From Paenibacillus_AR mesotrionivorans (GTDB lineage Bacteria > Bacillota > Bacilli > Paenibacillales > NBRC-103111), in contig NZ_JBJURJ010000017.1 in the NCBI RefSeq assembly GCF_046098205.1, forward strand, positions 124,001 to 188,000: a DNA stretch of 64,000 nt. Direction: 5' to 3'. Shown one piece after another: positions 53,130 to 60,929 of this stretch. The position numbers and the translations under genes were made by a program. Position 1 is the first letter of the stretch. Each line of letters begins with the position of its first letter. The notes beneath the pieces are model-generated. The model was not told the DNA's origin, made no database searches, and was given only the letters and a program-made list of their open reading frames with translations.

Positions 53130-54250
53130 ATGGTTTGCCTCCTCAATAAATACAGAAAAAACGGCGCTCCCACGGCTCCCATAATAATTCCTACCGGCAG
53201 CTCCGTAGGCGCCCAGAGCAATCGGGCCAGCGTGTCGCAGAAGGTAACGACGGCAGCCCCCAGCAGAGCAGATGCAGGCAGGAGCAGCCGGTAGTCTTTG
53301 CCGATCATCAGCCTGGTGGCGTGGGGCACGATCAGACCCACAAAACCCAGCAGCCCCGCCACACTGACCGAGCTGGCTGCCAACAGTGTAGCTACCGCCG
53401 TCATGGAAAGACGGACCCATTCCACCCGCACACCCAGGTTCCGGGCCGCCGCATCCCCCAGCAACAGCAGGTTCATCCGCCCGGCTCCAAGGCCCGCCAG
53501 AAGCAGTCCCGCCGCCGCATATGGGGCGATAATCCAGACGTGGGGCCAGCTTTTGGCGGATAAGCCGCCTACCATAAAGATCAGCGCGCCATGCACCCGG
53601 TCACTGTAAAAGATCATCAGCCCGGATATCCCAGCACCCAGGAAGGCGGACACCGCCGCTCCGGCCAATACGATCCGAACGGGGTTGATCCCGTCTTTCC
53701 AAGCCAAAATGTAAATGATCACCGCAGCCAAGGTGGCTCCTACAAATGCGGCGGGCGGCAGCAGGTATTCATATTCCTGGAATACGATTAGAATCAGAAT
53801 GCTGAACAGCCCTGCTCCGCTGGATACTCCAATGATTTGCGGGTCGGCCAAGGGATTGCGCATGACCCCTTGCAGCAGCGCTCCCGAAACAGCCAGGCTG
53901 GCTCCCACCAGAAGCCCCACGATCGCCCGGGGAATCCGGATATTCCATACGATGGAGCGGAACGGGCCCTGGAAGGTGTCATCCAGAATGTACCGGGAGA
54001 TATCCCCTAAGGGCACCTTTACGGCGCCGCTGTAGATGCTGAACAGAACTGATGTAATCACACAGCAGCCAAGAATGGCCAGCATCAGCAGCCCCCAAGC
54101 CGGTCTGTCCCGCAGCGGGACGGTGATGGCCTCCGCTTCAACTACAGGTCCGGATGGTGCGGGTCCGGATCTGGTTTCCGGTCCAAGCTCGAAACCGGAT
54201 CCGGGCCCTTCTTCAGTCCCAACCGGCCGGCTTTCGGTTCCTTGACCCAT
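53126..54250 (-). CDS. FecCD-family metal-complex/cobalamin importer permease
   Basis: A 374-residue permease from ATG 54250, chosen because GGAAGG lies upstream. The first 50 residues are an unusual hydrophilic Pro/Gly/Glu-rich tail. About ten helices follow. Family landmarks are RIPRAIVGLLVGASLAVSGALLQGVMRNPLADP near 105-137, LGVSSGAG-like IGVSSGAG, and GFVGLIVPHATRLMIGKDYR near 300. FecCD proteins move siderophore, heme or B12 complexes as homodimers; only one such gene is present. Its start lies two bases from the stop of the binding protein gene. Confidence 0.93.
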   Translation of the reverse strand: MGQGTESRPVGTEEGPGSGFELGPETRSGPAPSGPVVEAEAITVPLRDRPAWGLLMLAILGCCVITSVLFSIYSGAVKVPLGDISRYILDDTFQGPFRSIVWNIRIPRAIVGLLVGASLAVSGALLQGVMRNPLADPQIIGVSSGAGLFSILILIVFQEYEYLLPPAAFVGATLAAVIIYILAWKDGINPVRIVLAGAAVSAFLGAGISGLMIFYSDRVHGALIFMVGGLSAKSWPHVWIIAPYAAAGLLLAGLGAGRMNLLLLGDAAARNLGVRVEWVRLSMTAVATLLAASSVSVAGLLGFVGLIVPHATRLMIGKDYRLLLPASALLGAAVVTFCDTLARLLWAPTELPVGIIMGAVGAPFFLYLLRRQTM

Positions 54251-54251
54251 G

Positions 54252-55298
54252 TTATTGTACCTTCCCCGCGGTTTGCGGCTGGCCGTAGGCTTCGGGATAC
54301 ACAAACTGTCCCAGATACGTCATGGATTCATCATATTTCAACCCTGGATTGGTCAGGAATAGCTCGGAGGGCATGACGATCACCTTTTTCTCCTGAACAG
54401 CCTTTAGGGAGGACCAGGCCGGATTGCTTTCCATTTCGGTTTTGATCTTCTTCTCGCCTGCCTCTTTGCTGCCATGGATAATAAGGAAGATATAATCCGG
54501 ATTTTTCTCGATAAGCTTTTCCAGGCTGTAAGGCAGCGTACTGGCATCCGGCTTGTCAGTAGGCAGCTCCTCCGCCACGTTCACCAGGTTCATCTTTTTG
54601 GCAATCTCCAGTCCTGCCATATCGTTCCGTTGGATGGAGACCACACCAGGAGTCACATTCAAATTTACAAAGGTAGGGGTTTTCGCCGGACGCTTCTTCA
54701 GCACCTGCTCCACCCGGCTGTCCAGCCCGGCAAGTGCCTTTTGCGCCTCCGTCTCCTTCCCGGTAATCCGGCCCAACAGTTCCGTTTTGGCATGGACCTC
54801 CTCCAGGGAGCCCAGCTTGAGGAACGCAACAGGAATGCCGCTTGCAGTCAAGGTCTGCTCCATATCCTTATGGAACACAGGCTGCCCGATAACCAAATCC
54901 GGCTTCAATGCCAGCACCTGCTCCAGACTGACCTGGCGCATCTGACCTACGGCAGGCACGTTCTCTGCTCCTTTGGGCGGAACTATACCGGCCGCTTCAG
55001 CCCGTCCCGCTGCAGTACCGCCGATGGCGTACATGAGCTCCAGCATTTCCGGCGAAAGCACCACAATCCGTTCCGGCCTCCGCTCCAGGACCACCGTACG
55101 CTTCAGATCATCCGTCAAGGTAAACTTGCCTCCAGCTTGGAGAGATGCCGGTTGGGCGGAAGCCGCAGGTGAGATCTTGCCTGTTGCTGTTACCTCCGGC
55201 TGCGCTCCGCTTTGTGCATCCTGCTGCGCCGCACACCCGGCCAGCATCATACCGGCCACGAAACCGATGGATAGAACTCTAACCCGATTTTTCTTCAT
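54252..55298 (-). CDS. BtuF/FepB-like binding lipoprotein
   Basis: A 348-residue lipoprotein. The signal ends in MMLAGCAAQ with the lipid Cys near residue 22, then a Gln/Ala/Pro linker to about 55. The TroA/BtuF-like fold is shown by ERIVVLSPEMLELMYAIGG near 78, LEQVLALKPDLVIG near 125, and IEKNPDYIFLIIHGSK near 258. The absence of a strong run of Arg/Tyr typical of catechol siderophore binders leaves the ligand open: heme, corrinoid or another tetrapyrrole is attractive given the chelatase genes downstream. It heads the six-gene operon. GGAGG precedes the ATG. Confidence 0.92.
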   Translation of the reverse strand: MKKNRVRVLSIGFVAGMMLAGCAAQQDAQSGAQPEVTATGKISPAASAQPASLQAGGKFTLTDDLKRTVVLERRPERIVVLSPEMLELMYAIGGTAAGRAEAAGIVPPKGAENVPAVGQMRQVSLEQVLALKPDLVIGQPVFHKDMEQTLTASGIPVAFLKLGSLEEVHAKTELLGRITGKETEAQKALAGLDSRVEQVLKKRPAKTPTFVNLNVTPGVVSIQRNDMAGLEIAKKMNLVNVAEELPTDKPDASTLPYSLEKLIEKNPDYIFLIIHGSKEAGEKKIKTEMESNPAWSSLKAVQEKKVIVMPSELFLTNPGLKYDESMTYLGQFVYPEAYGQPQTAGKVQ

Positions 55299-55330
55299 AC
55301 TGCTTTGCCTCCGGTCTTTTCTCTTATTTC

Positions 55331-55388
55331 GTAAATATTACTATTATAATTCTCTTATAACTGTAAATATTACTATTAAATTTGTCAA
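55331..55388 (-). promoter_or_regulatory. Promoter of import-chelatase operon with two identical 16-bp sites
   Basis: On the minus strand TTGACA (55388-55383) and TACAGT (55365-55360) are 17 bp apart. GTAAATATTACTATTA occurs identically at 55331-55346 and 55363-55378 on +, start to start 32 bp, about three helical turns. The upstream copy lies between -35 and -10, the other just past the start point, an arrangement expected for a repressor. Each copy contains the small palindrome GTAA-N3-TTAC. No B12 riboswitch-like box was seen. Confidence 0.6.
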
Positions 55389-55442
55389 CATGAAATTAAC
55401 ATCACTCTTCTTCCCCACATGATCCATTCAGCCAAACCCCTA

Positions 55443-55623
55443 TCCTGCAAAAATGCAGTTATTTTTGAACAAACCTCTTCTTTTAGACAGTCATCTTGCA
55501 AAAATGCATCTATTTTTCGCTGACACGGCCAATCGTGTGGAATCTGCTGGAATTAAGTGCACTTTTGCATTTAACCCCTCCGCCTACCCGGCTCCCCCGG
55601 AAAATAAATGCACTTTTGCATTT
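55443..55623. repeat. Intergenic repeat family 3: four TGCAAAAATGCA-type units, two direct and two inverted
   Basis: Units at 55443-55465 (TGCAAAAATGCAGTTATTTT) and 55494-55516 (TGCAAAAATGCATCTATTTT) are direct and 51 bp apart. Units at 55551-55572 and 55602-55623 (both ending TGCACTTTTGCATTT) are inverted and again 51 bp apart. The four therefore form a large imperfect palindrome. No gene is credible in this stretch. Confidence 0.8.
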
Positions 55624-55694
55624 GGCTACCGCTCGGGTACATGCCCTTAGCCGCTGCATGTGATGCTCGGAGCATTCGTCGGCTCAACGAAAAA

Positions 55695-55783
55695 AATCTA
55701 ACAAATCCATATCGCGCTATTCGCCTCGTTTGAACGCTTTCGGGGCGTTCCGGACAAATAGCGATCCTACAGATTCATTAGAT
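55695..55783. repeat. Long imperfect inverted repeat (possible cruciform or RNA hairpin)
   Basis: AATCTAACAAATC...CGCTATT at 55695-55721 is mirrored by AATAGCG...GATTCATTAGAT at 55757-55783, and an inner GAACGC / GCGTTC pair lies between them. It resembles the repeat-type palindromes common between Paenibacillus genes. The 73 bp after it, to the MBL gene stop, show nothing else. Confidence 0.6.
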
Positions 55784-55854
55784 ATTCGAAGCCTTCACAA
55801 CAGCTTATTATCGCTACCTCTACTCATTCCCGCATCTCGCCGTTAAAAAGATTC

Positions 55855-56697
55855 TTACACATATTTTCCGCTGGCCGGTACGGCAATTTCATCGAAACTT
55901 CCGGTCAACGCTTCAAGGCCCTCCTCCAGCTCCGCACCTGTCATAGGCAATCCGTGTCCGGTTAACGCAGCCTCAGGATGAAGCGCCTGCAGTTTGGCAA
56001 CCGAGGAGCGGGCACTCTCCCAATCCGGCGTAAAATATTTGGGCGGTCCGCTGATTTCCTTCTCTTGTGTAAACACCTTGTAGACGGACTCCTGCTTCAC
56101 TGTAACAAACGCATCCCCGGCGACCAGAACACGGTCCCGGTCCCGGAACAGGGAAATATGCCCCGGCGTATGGCCCGGTGTATGAATCCAGCGCCAATCC
56201 GGCAGAACGGGAATGGAGCCGTCCGGCGGCAGCGCGTGTACGTGTTGGCCCAGTTGAATGGGAGCGCTGGGGAAAAACATGGACATTTTGGCCACAAGGC
56301 CCCCATCCACGGTAGGGTCCGGTGCATCGTAAGCCAACTTGCCGGTCAGATAAGGCAGCTCTGATTCATGGGCGTACACCGGAACCCTCCACTGCTCCAC
56401 CAGCTCAATTACCGCGCCAACATGGTCAAAATGTCCGTGAGTCAAGACAATCCCTTCCGGACGGCTGTTTTCGCCGAACCGCTCGGCAACGGCATCAAGA
56501 ATCGCCTGGGCGGAATGTGGCATGCCCGCATCCACCAACACCCACCCCTTTTGCCCCGGTTGACCGATCATGGCTATGTTGACGATTTGAACGGTATACC
56601 CATATACATCCGGCCTGATCACATGACCATTGCCGCTTTCAAGCGAGGTTACGGGAAGATAATGATAATCCTCCCCATACGACATTTCCTCCGGCAT
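55855..56697 (-). CDS. MBL-fold metallo-hydrolase
   Basis: A 280-residue metallo-beta-lactamase-fold protein. The metal-binding motif THGHFDHVG is near residue 87-95, followed by His in HTPGHTPGHISLF near 172-180, Asp in VLVAGDAF near 191-198 and a final His in ALTGHGLPMTG near 246. This is the glyoxalase II/lactonase-like group; the substrate is unknown. It ends about 560 bp from the import-chelatase promoter and starts 58 bp after the mntD-like stop. GAGGTGG precedes the ATG. Confidence 0.9.
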   Translation of the reverse strand: MPEEMSYGEDYHYLPVTSLESGNGHVIRPDVYGYTVQIVNIAMIGQPGQKGWVLVDAGMPHSAQAILDAVAERFGENSRPEGIVLTHGHFDHVGAVIELVEQWRVPVYAHESELPYLTGKLAYDAPDPTVDGGLVAKMSMFFPSAPIQLGQHVHALPPDGSIPVLPDWRWIHTPGHTPGHISLFRDRDRVLVAGDAFVTVKQESVYKVFTQEKEISGPPKYFTPDWESARSSVAKLQALHPEAALTGHGLPMTGAELEEGLEALTGSFDEIAVPASGKYV

Positions 56698-56754
56698 CTA
56701 CGCCACCTCTTCGCCTTCTAAGTTGGTGGATAGTATTTCCAGCCGCCCTGCATG

Positions 56755-57654
56755 TTATTCCAAGGCACCCGGCTCTGCGGATTGTACCGCCATTGCCGGC
56801 TTAAGCCACTTAGATACCATGCCGTGTTTGGGGGACAGAAGGAAGCTGGCGAGAAACAGCAGTCCGGTGGCAAAGGCCATGGAGCCGGAGATGGAGGTGT
56901 CCAGCCACACCGCCAGATAATAGCCGGTTATGGCGGATACAACGCCGAAAGCACCACTTAACCCCATCATAACCGACAGCCGGTCCGTCCAGAGATAAGC
57001 CGCCGAGGCGGGGGTAATCAGCATCGCCACCACCAGGATGGCTCCCACGGCATCGAAGGACGCTACGGTAGTGACGGATACCAGTGACATGAATACATAA
57101 TGCATCAGCATTACCGGCAAACCCAGACTGGCCGCCAGTGCAGGATCGAAGGAGGTCAGCTTCCACTCCTTGAAGAACAGGAAGATAACCGCCGCCACCA
57201 CAACCAGCACAGCCGTCAGCAGCACCACCGCCTCCGGCAGTGCACCGATCACGGGAAGCTCCACCGTCTCCCAGGGGATAAAGGTGATTTCCCCCATCAA
57301 GGCATGTTTCACATCCAAATGGGCGTTCCCCACCTTGGTGGCAATCAGCACCACTCCCAGCGCAAACATAGAGGTGAAGACGATGCCGATGGAGGCTTCC
57401 TGCTGGACGCCACGGGCATGGAACCATTGGACCAGCACCGCTGTCAGAAGACCCGCCGCCACCGAGCCGATCAGCATATGGAACCCGCTCAGCTCCCTGG
57501 TGAGGAGAAATGCCGCAACAATACCCAGCAATACCGTATGGCTGATGGCATCGGCCATCATGGCCATCCGGCGCAGGATCAGAAGTACCCCGATCATGCC
57601 GCAGGACAGCCCCACCAGAGAGGCGGTCAGAATAATCCAGCCGCTGTAGCTCAT
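56755..57654 (-). CDS. Metal ABC transporter permease, MntD/TroD-like
   Basis: A 299-residue ABC-3 family permease of about eight helices. MMADAISHTVLLGIVAAFLL near 33-52 is the conserved coupling region, and GVVLIATKVGNAHLDVKHAL near 100 and VGAILVVAMLITPASAAYLW near 205 match MntD/ZnuB-like proteins. Its ATG overlaps the stop of the preceding permease gene (ATGA). As the second permease it forms a heterodimer, the layout of mntABCD in Bacillus subtilis. It ends with a Glu-rich short tail. The metal is probably manganese or zinc. Confidence 0.92.
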   Translation of the reverse strand: MSYSGWIILTASLVGLSCGMIGVLLILRRMAMMADAISHTVLLGIVAAFLLTRELSGFHMLIGSVAAGLLTAVLVQWFHARGVQQEASIGIVFTSMFALGVVLIATKVGNAHLDVKHALMGEITFIPWETVELPVIGALPEAVVLLTAVLVVVAAVIFLFFKEWKLTSFDPALAASLGLPVMLMHYVFMSLVSVTTVASFDAVGAILVVAMLITPASAAYLWTDRLSVMMGLSGAFGVVSAITGYYLAVWLDTSISGSMAFATGLLFLASFLLSPKHGMVSKWLKPAMAVQSAEPGALE

Positions 57655-58571
57655 GATCCCACCCCCTCCTTCAGCTTACGCGGTTCGGCTGTTTCCATAG
57701 CCAGCTTCCTCTGCTGGGCCAGCCGTTCCAGGTACATCACCAGCAATCCCTTGCGCACACCGAAGAATAAGGAAACAACAAACAATCCCGTAGCAACCAG
57801 TACAATAAACGGACCTGTGGGCCAGCCCTTGCCCATGGTGCTGACCAAGGTGCCCAGCATACCTGCCCCTCCGCCCAAGGCTCCCGCCAGGATAAGCATT
57901 CCGCCGAAGGAGTGGGTCCAATAACGGGCACTTACCGGAGGAATGATCAGAAGCGCCGACATGAGGATGACCCCTACGGACTGGATGCCCAGTACAATGA
58001 CCAGCACCAGAACGGCCATATACAGGCTGTTCATCACCCGCCCCGACAAGCCCAGCCCCTGCCCGAAGGCTCCATCGAACAAAAACAGCTTCCATTCCTT
58101 AAAGCCCACGGCGGCCACCAGAATGACCACCAACGCCAAACCCGTCATGGTCCAAACATCCTGTCTGACCATAGACGCCGCCTGACCGAAGATAAAGCTG
58201 TCCAGCCCGCTTTGGTTGCCGCTTGCCGTCCGGCTGGCGAAGGTCAGCAGCATGATCCCCAGCCCGAAGAATACGGACAGCACAATCCCCATAGCCGCAT
58301 CCTCCTTCACCCGGGAGTTGGAGCGAATCCAATGGATGAGGGCAGCTCCCAGCAGCGCACTTGCAGCCGCACCACCGATCATTGCGGGGAGACTTTTGGC
58401 GCCAACCGCCATAAACCCGGCAACCACCCCCGGCAATGCTGCATGGGACAAGGCGTCACTCATCAGGCTTTGCCGCTTCCAATAGGCGAAGCAGCCGATA
58501 ACCCCTGCGGCTATGCCCAGAATCAAGGTGCTGAGCAGCACCCATTGTGCGTTATGCGACAGCTGTATCAT
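57651..58571 (-). CDS. Metal ABC transporter permease, MntC/TroC-like
   Basis: A 306-residue ABC-3 permease. SLMSDALSHAALPGVVAGFM near 34-53 is the conserved ATPase-contact region, GNQSGLDSFIFGQAASMVRQD near 118-138 is a TroC/MntC-type loop, and SVGVILMSALLIIPPVSARYW near 204-224 is the conserved late helix. The start overlaps the ATPase stop and the stop overlaps the next permease start, so the operon is translationally coupled. It would pair with the MntD-like subunit. Confidence 0.92.
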   Translation of the reverse strand: MIQLSHNAQWVLLSTLILGIAAGVIGCFAYWKRQSLMSDALSHAALPGVVAGFMAVGAKSLPAMIGGAAASALLGAALIHWIRSNSRVKEDAAMGIVLSVFFGLGIMLLTFASRTASGNQSGLDSFIFGQAASMVRQDVWTMTGLALVVILVAAVGFKEWKLFLFDGAFGQGLGLSGRVMNSLYMAVLVLVIVLGIQSVGVILMSALLIIPPVSARYWTHSFGGMLILAGALGGGAGMLGTLVSTMGKGWPTGPFIVLVATGLFVVSLFFGVRKGLLVMYLERLAQQRKLAMETAEPRKLKEGVGS

Positions 58572-59305
58572 CCTGATTTCTCCCCCATCCAGCGCAGCAC
58601 GCCGCCATAGGTTTTGAAGATGTTCTCCTTGGTAAACACCTCTTCCGTCGGACCATGAGCCATTACCCTCCGGTTCAGCAGCAGCAGATGGTCGAAATAA
58701 TCCTCCACCGTCTGCAGATCATGGTGGACTACCAGGACGGTTTTCCCCTTTTCCTTCAGCGTCTTCAGGGTCTGCATAATGGCCCGCTCCGTAGCTGCAT
58801 CCACACCTGCCAACGGCTCATCCAGAAAGTACAGCTCCGCCTCCTGGGCCAGTGCTCTGGCCAAAAACACCCGCTGCTGCTGTCCGCCTGACAGCTGGCT
58901 GATCTGGCGTTTGGCGTAATCCGCCATGCCCATTTCGTCCAAGGCCTGCATGGCCTTCTCCTTATGCTGCTGTTTGGGCCACTTCAGCCAGCCGATCTGG
59001 CCGTACAGCCCCATCAACACCACATCCAGAGCATCCGTGGGAAAATCCCAATCCACCGACCCACGCTGGGGAACATAACCGATCCGGGCTTTTACCTGAT
59101 TATACCCGGAGCCAAAAAAGGACACCTCACCTGCCAGCCGGGGATGGAGATTAAGCATCACCTTCAGCAGTGTGGACTTTCCCGCCCCATTCGGCCCCAC
59201 GATTCCCGTCATCGTACCGGGCCGCACCTGAAAATCCACTCCATCCAGCACCTTGTTGCGGTGATAGGATGCGCTTAAGCTTTTGACACTGAGTACAGGC
59301 AGCAT
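58568..59305 (-). CDS. Metal ABC transporter ATPase, MntB/ZnuC-like
   Basis: A 245-residue ATPase: Walker A GPNGAGKST near 37-45, Q-loop VPQRGSVDWDFP near 76, signature LSGGQQQR near 137, Walker B LYFLDEPLAGVD near 156-167 and switch His in VVHHDLQTV near 193. RGSVDWDFPTDALDVVLMGL is the region characteristic of manganese/zinc ATPases. It starts two bases after the binding protein stop with GGGAAGGGGG as ribosome site. It energises the two permeases downstream. Confidence 0.94.
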   Translation of the reverse strand: MLPVLSVKSLSASYHRNKVLDGVDFQVRPGTMTGIVGPNGAGKSTLLKVMLNLHPRLAGEVSFFGSGYNQVKARIGYVPQRGSVDWDFPTDALDVVLMGLYGQIGWLKWPKQQHKEKAMQALDEMGMADYAKRQISQLSGGQQQRVFLARALAQEAELYFLDEPLAGVDAATERAIMQTLKTLKEKGKTVLVVHHDLQTVEDYFDHLLLLNRRVMAHGPTEEVFTKENIFKTYGGVLRWMGEKSG

Positions 59306-59307
59306 GG

Positions 59308-60270
59308 TTATTCCCCCTTCCCGCTTAGCGCCTTGTAGATGGTCTCCACATTGTGGCGGTACATGCCGGTATAAGTGCCTTCTTTGCTTCCCGCAGCGCC
59401 CATGGCATCGGAGAACAGTTCTCCACCTTGCTTCACGTCCAGTCCCTTCTTCTTAGCCCCTTCAATCACCGCCTGGATGGAAGCGGGGTTAATGCTGCTT
59501 TCCACAAACACGGCCGGCACCTTATGATCCGTCAGCAGCTTCACCGTATCCTCAATATCCGTCAGCCCCACTTCATCCTCCGTGCTCAGGCCTTGAAGCC
59601 CAATAACCTCCAGACCCTGCATCCGGCCGAAGTAGCCAAAGGCATCGTGGGCGGTAATCAGCACCCGCTTCTCCTTGGGGATTTCACCTAACTTCTTTAC
59701 GGATTCCGCCTTCAAGGCATCCAGCTCGGCAAAATAGTTGACCTTGTTGGCTTCGAAATAATCCGCATGTTCTGCGGCATGCTCCTTCAGCTTCTCTGTC
59801 GCTGCCCCGAGGCTTTGCTTCCACAGCTCAATGTCGAACCAGATATGCGGGTCGGTGTTACCTTCCTCATCCTTTAATAACCGGTCCTTGGACAAGGTTT
59901 CCCCAATCCCCAGGGTCGGTTTTTTCTTGCCCATTTCGTCGAAAACCCGGACCATATTGGCCTCCAGATGAAGTCCGCTGTAAAAAATCATATCGCTGTT
60001 CTCCAGCTTGCCGATGTCGCCTTGTGTAGCGTTGTACAGATGGGGATCGACGCCTGGTCCCATCAGACTCTGCACACTGACCTTATCCCCGCCGATTACA
60101 GACAGAGGCTCCGCTATTTGGGCGATGGTGGTGACGATCCGGATTTTTCCGTTTTCCGCGCCAATCTGTGAGCCGTTGCCGGTGTCCCCGCAGGCTGTCA
60201 TCACGGCCATTGCAGCTGCCAACGCCACTGCACCCATCCATACACGCCACTTGCCCAGTCTGATTCCCAT
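59308..60270 (-). CDS. Metal-binding lipoprotein, MntA/TroA-like
   Basis: A 320-residue cluster A-I metal-binding lipoprotein. The signal ends at VMTACG with the lipid Cys near residue 27. Metal ligands are visible: His in GVDPHLYNAT near 76, His in TDPHIWFDIE near 141, His in ITAHDAFGYF near 207 and Asp in GELFSDAMG near 286. His-His-His-Asp is the TroA pattern; strictly manganese-type PsaA/MntC proteins usually have Glu at the third place, so zinc or mixed specificity is possible. It heads the mntABCD-order operon, behind a Fur-like box. Confidence 0.93.
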   Translation of the reverse strand: MGIRLGKWRVWMGAVALAAAMAVMTACGDTGNGSQIGAENGKIRIVTTIAQIAEPLSVIGGDKVSVQSLMGPGVDPHLYNATQGDIGKLENSDMIFYSGLHLEANMVRVFDEMGKKKPTLGIGETLSKDRLLKDEEGNTDPHIWFDIELWKQSLGAATEKLKEHAAEHADYFEANKVNYFAELDALKAESVKKLGEIPKEKRVLITAHDAFGYFGRMQGLEVIGLQGLSTEDEVGLTDIEDTVKLLTDHKVPAVFVESSINPASIQAVIEGAKKKGLDVKQGGELFSDAMGAAGSKEGTYTGMYRHNVETIYKALSGKGE

Positions 60271-60342
60271 TCTTTAATCCTCCTATTTTCGTAAAGTTAA
60301 TATTGTTTCCCATAGGCAAAATATATTCTTTCATACAACATA

Positions 60343-60387
60343 ATTTCTCCGGGGTTGTTTTGTCAAGCGAAATGATAAACATTATCA
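60343..60387 (-). promoter_or_regulatory. Promoter with Fur-like box upstream of the metal importer operon
   Basis: TGATAAACATTATCA at 60373-60387 fits the Fur 7-1-7 consensus with one mismatch. On the minus strand TTGACA (60366-60361) follows it, with TATGTT about 18 bp downstream as -10. The box sits just upstream of the -35. Sequence fits Fur better than the known MntR or Zur boxes of Bacillus. Confidence 0.7.
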
Positions 60388-60404
60388 TTTATTTTTGTAA
60401 ACGC

Positions 60405-60443
60405 AAAAAAGCCCCTTACCTCCACATTCGGGTGGTAAAGGGC
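60405..60443 (-). terminator. Rho-independent terminator after the VOC gene
   Basis: On the minus strand GCCCTTTACCACC pairs with GGAGGTAAGGGGC, followed by TTTTTT. It lies 34 bases after the VOC gene stop. Confidence 0.9.
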
Positions 60444-60477
60444 GGGTTTATCCGGTTGGAACAAGCGGACCTCTAGC

Positions 60478-60873
60478 TTAGCTGCTTGTTGTATTCTTCT
60501 TTTCCATCACCGCAAAATAATTATCCTCCCGGTCGGCAAAATTGAACACACGTCCGAAGGGAAGAGTGACCAGATCTCCTACAGTGACCTGCTTGGCCTT
60601 AAAATCGGCATACAGCTGATCCAAATCCTCCGAGAAAAACATTAACGAGGGTGTACCCAGATTCATGTCCGGCGACATGCTAGCCACAAACGCTTTATCA
60701 TGAAGAATAATGCTGGTTTCAGCATTCGGGGCCGGGGCAATTTCAATCCATCTCATGCCTTCGCCATTGTCCTCTTCGGCAACCACATGGAATCCGGCTT
60801 GCTCTGTCCAAAACTGCCGCGCCTCATCCTGATTATTTACATAGAGCATAATTTGTCCTATCCGTTGAATCAT
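60478..60873 (-). CDS. VOC-family (glyoxalase-like) protein
   Basis: About 131 residues from ATG 60873, chosen because the fold begins MIQRIGQIMLYVNNQDEARQ; a frame to 60900 is possible. The vicinal oxygen chelate pattern is two beta-alpha-beta-beta-beta modules: QIMLYVNNQDEARQFWTEQAGF then LMFFSEDLDQLYADFKAKQV, ending VFNFADREDNYFAVME. The classical metal Glu/His set is incomplete, so it may be a binding or resistance-type protein rather than glyoxalase I. Monocistronic, with a terminator. Confidence 0.88.
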   Translation of the reverse strand: MIQRIGQIMLYVNNQDEARQFWTEQAGFHVVAEEDNGEGMRWIEIAPAPNAETSIILHDKAFVASMSPDMNLGTPSLMFFSEDLDQLYADFKAKQVTVGDLVTLPFGRVFNFADREDNYFAVMEKKNTTSS

Positions 60874-60929
60874 CCCGTGAACCCTGCCTTTCCCATACAT
60901 GGATTATAGTATCTCCGGTGCTGGTCTGC

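Noticed and set aside
55299..55442. B12 riboswitch upstream of the BtuF-like gene
   Set aside because: No sequence like the B12 box was found in the short AT-rich leader; the region is explained by a promoter with two operator-like sites.
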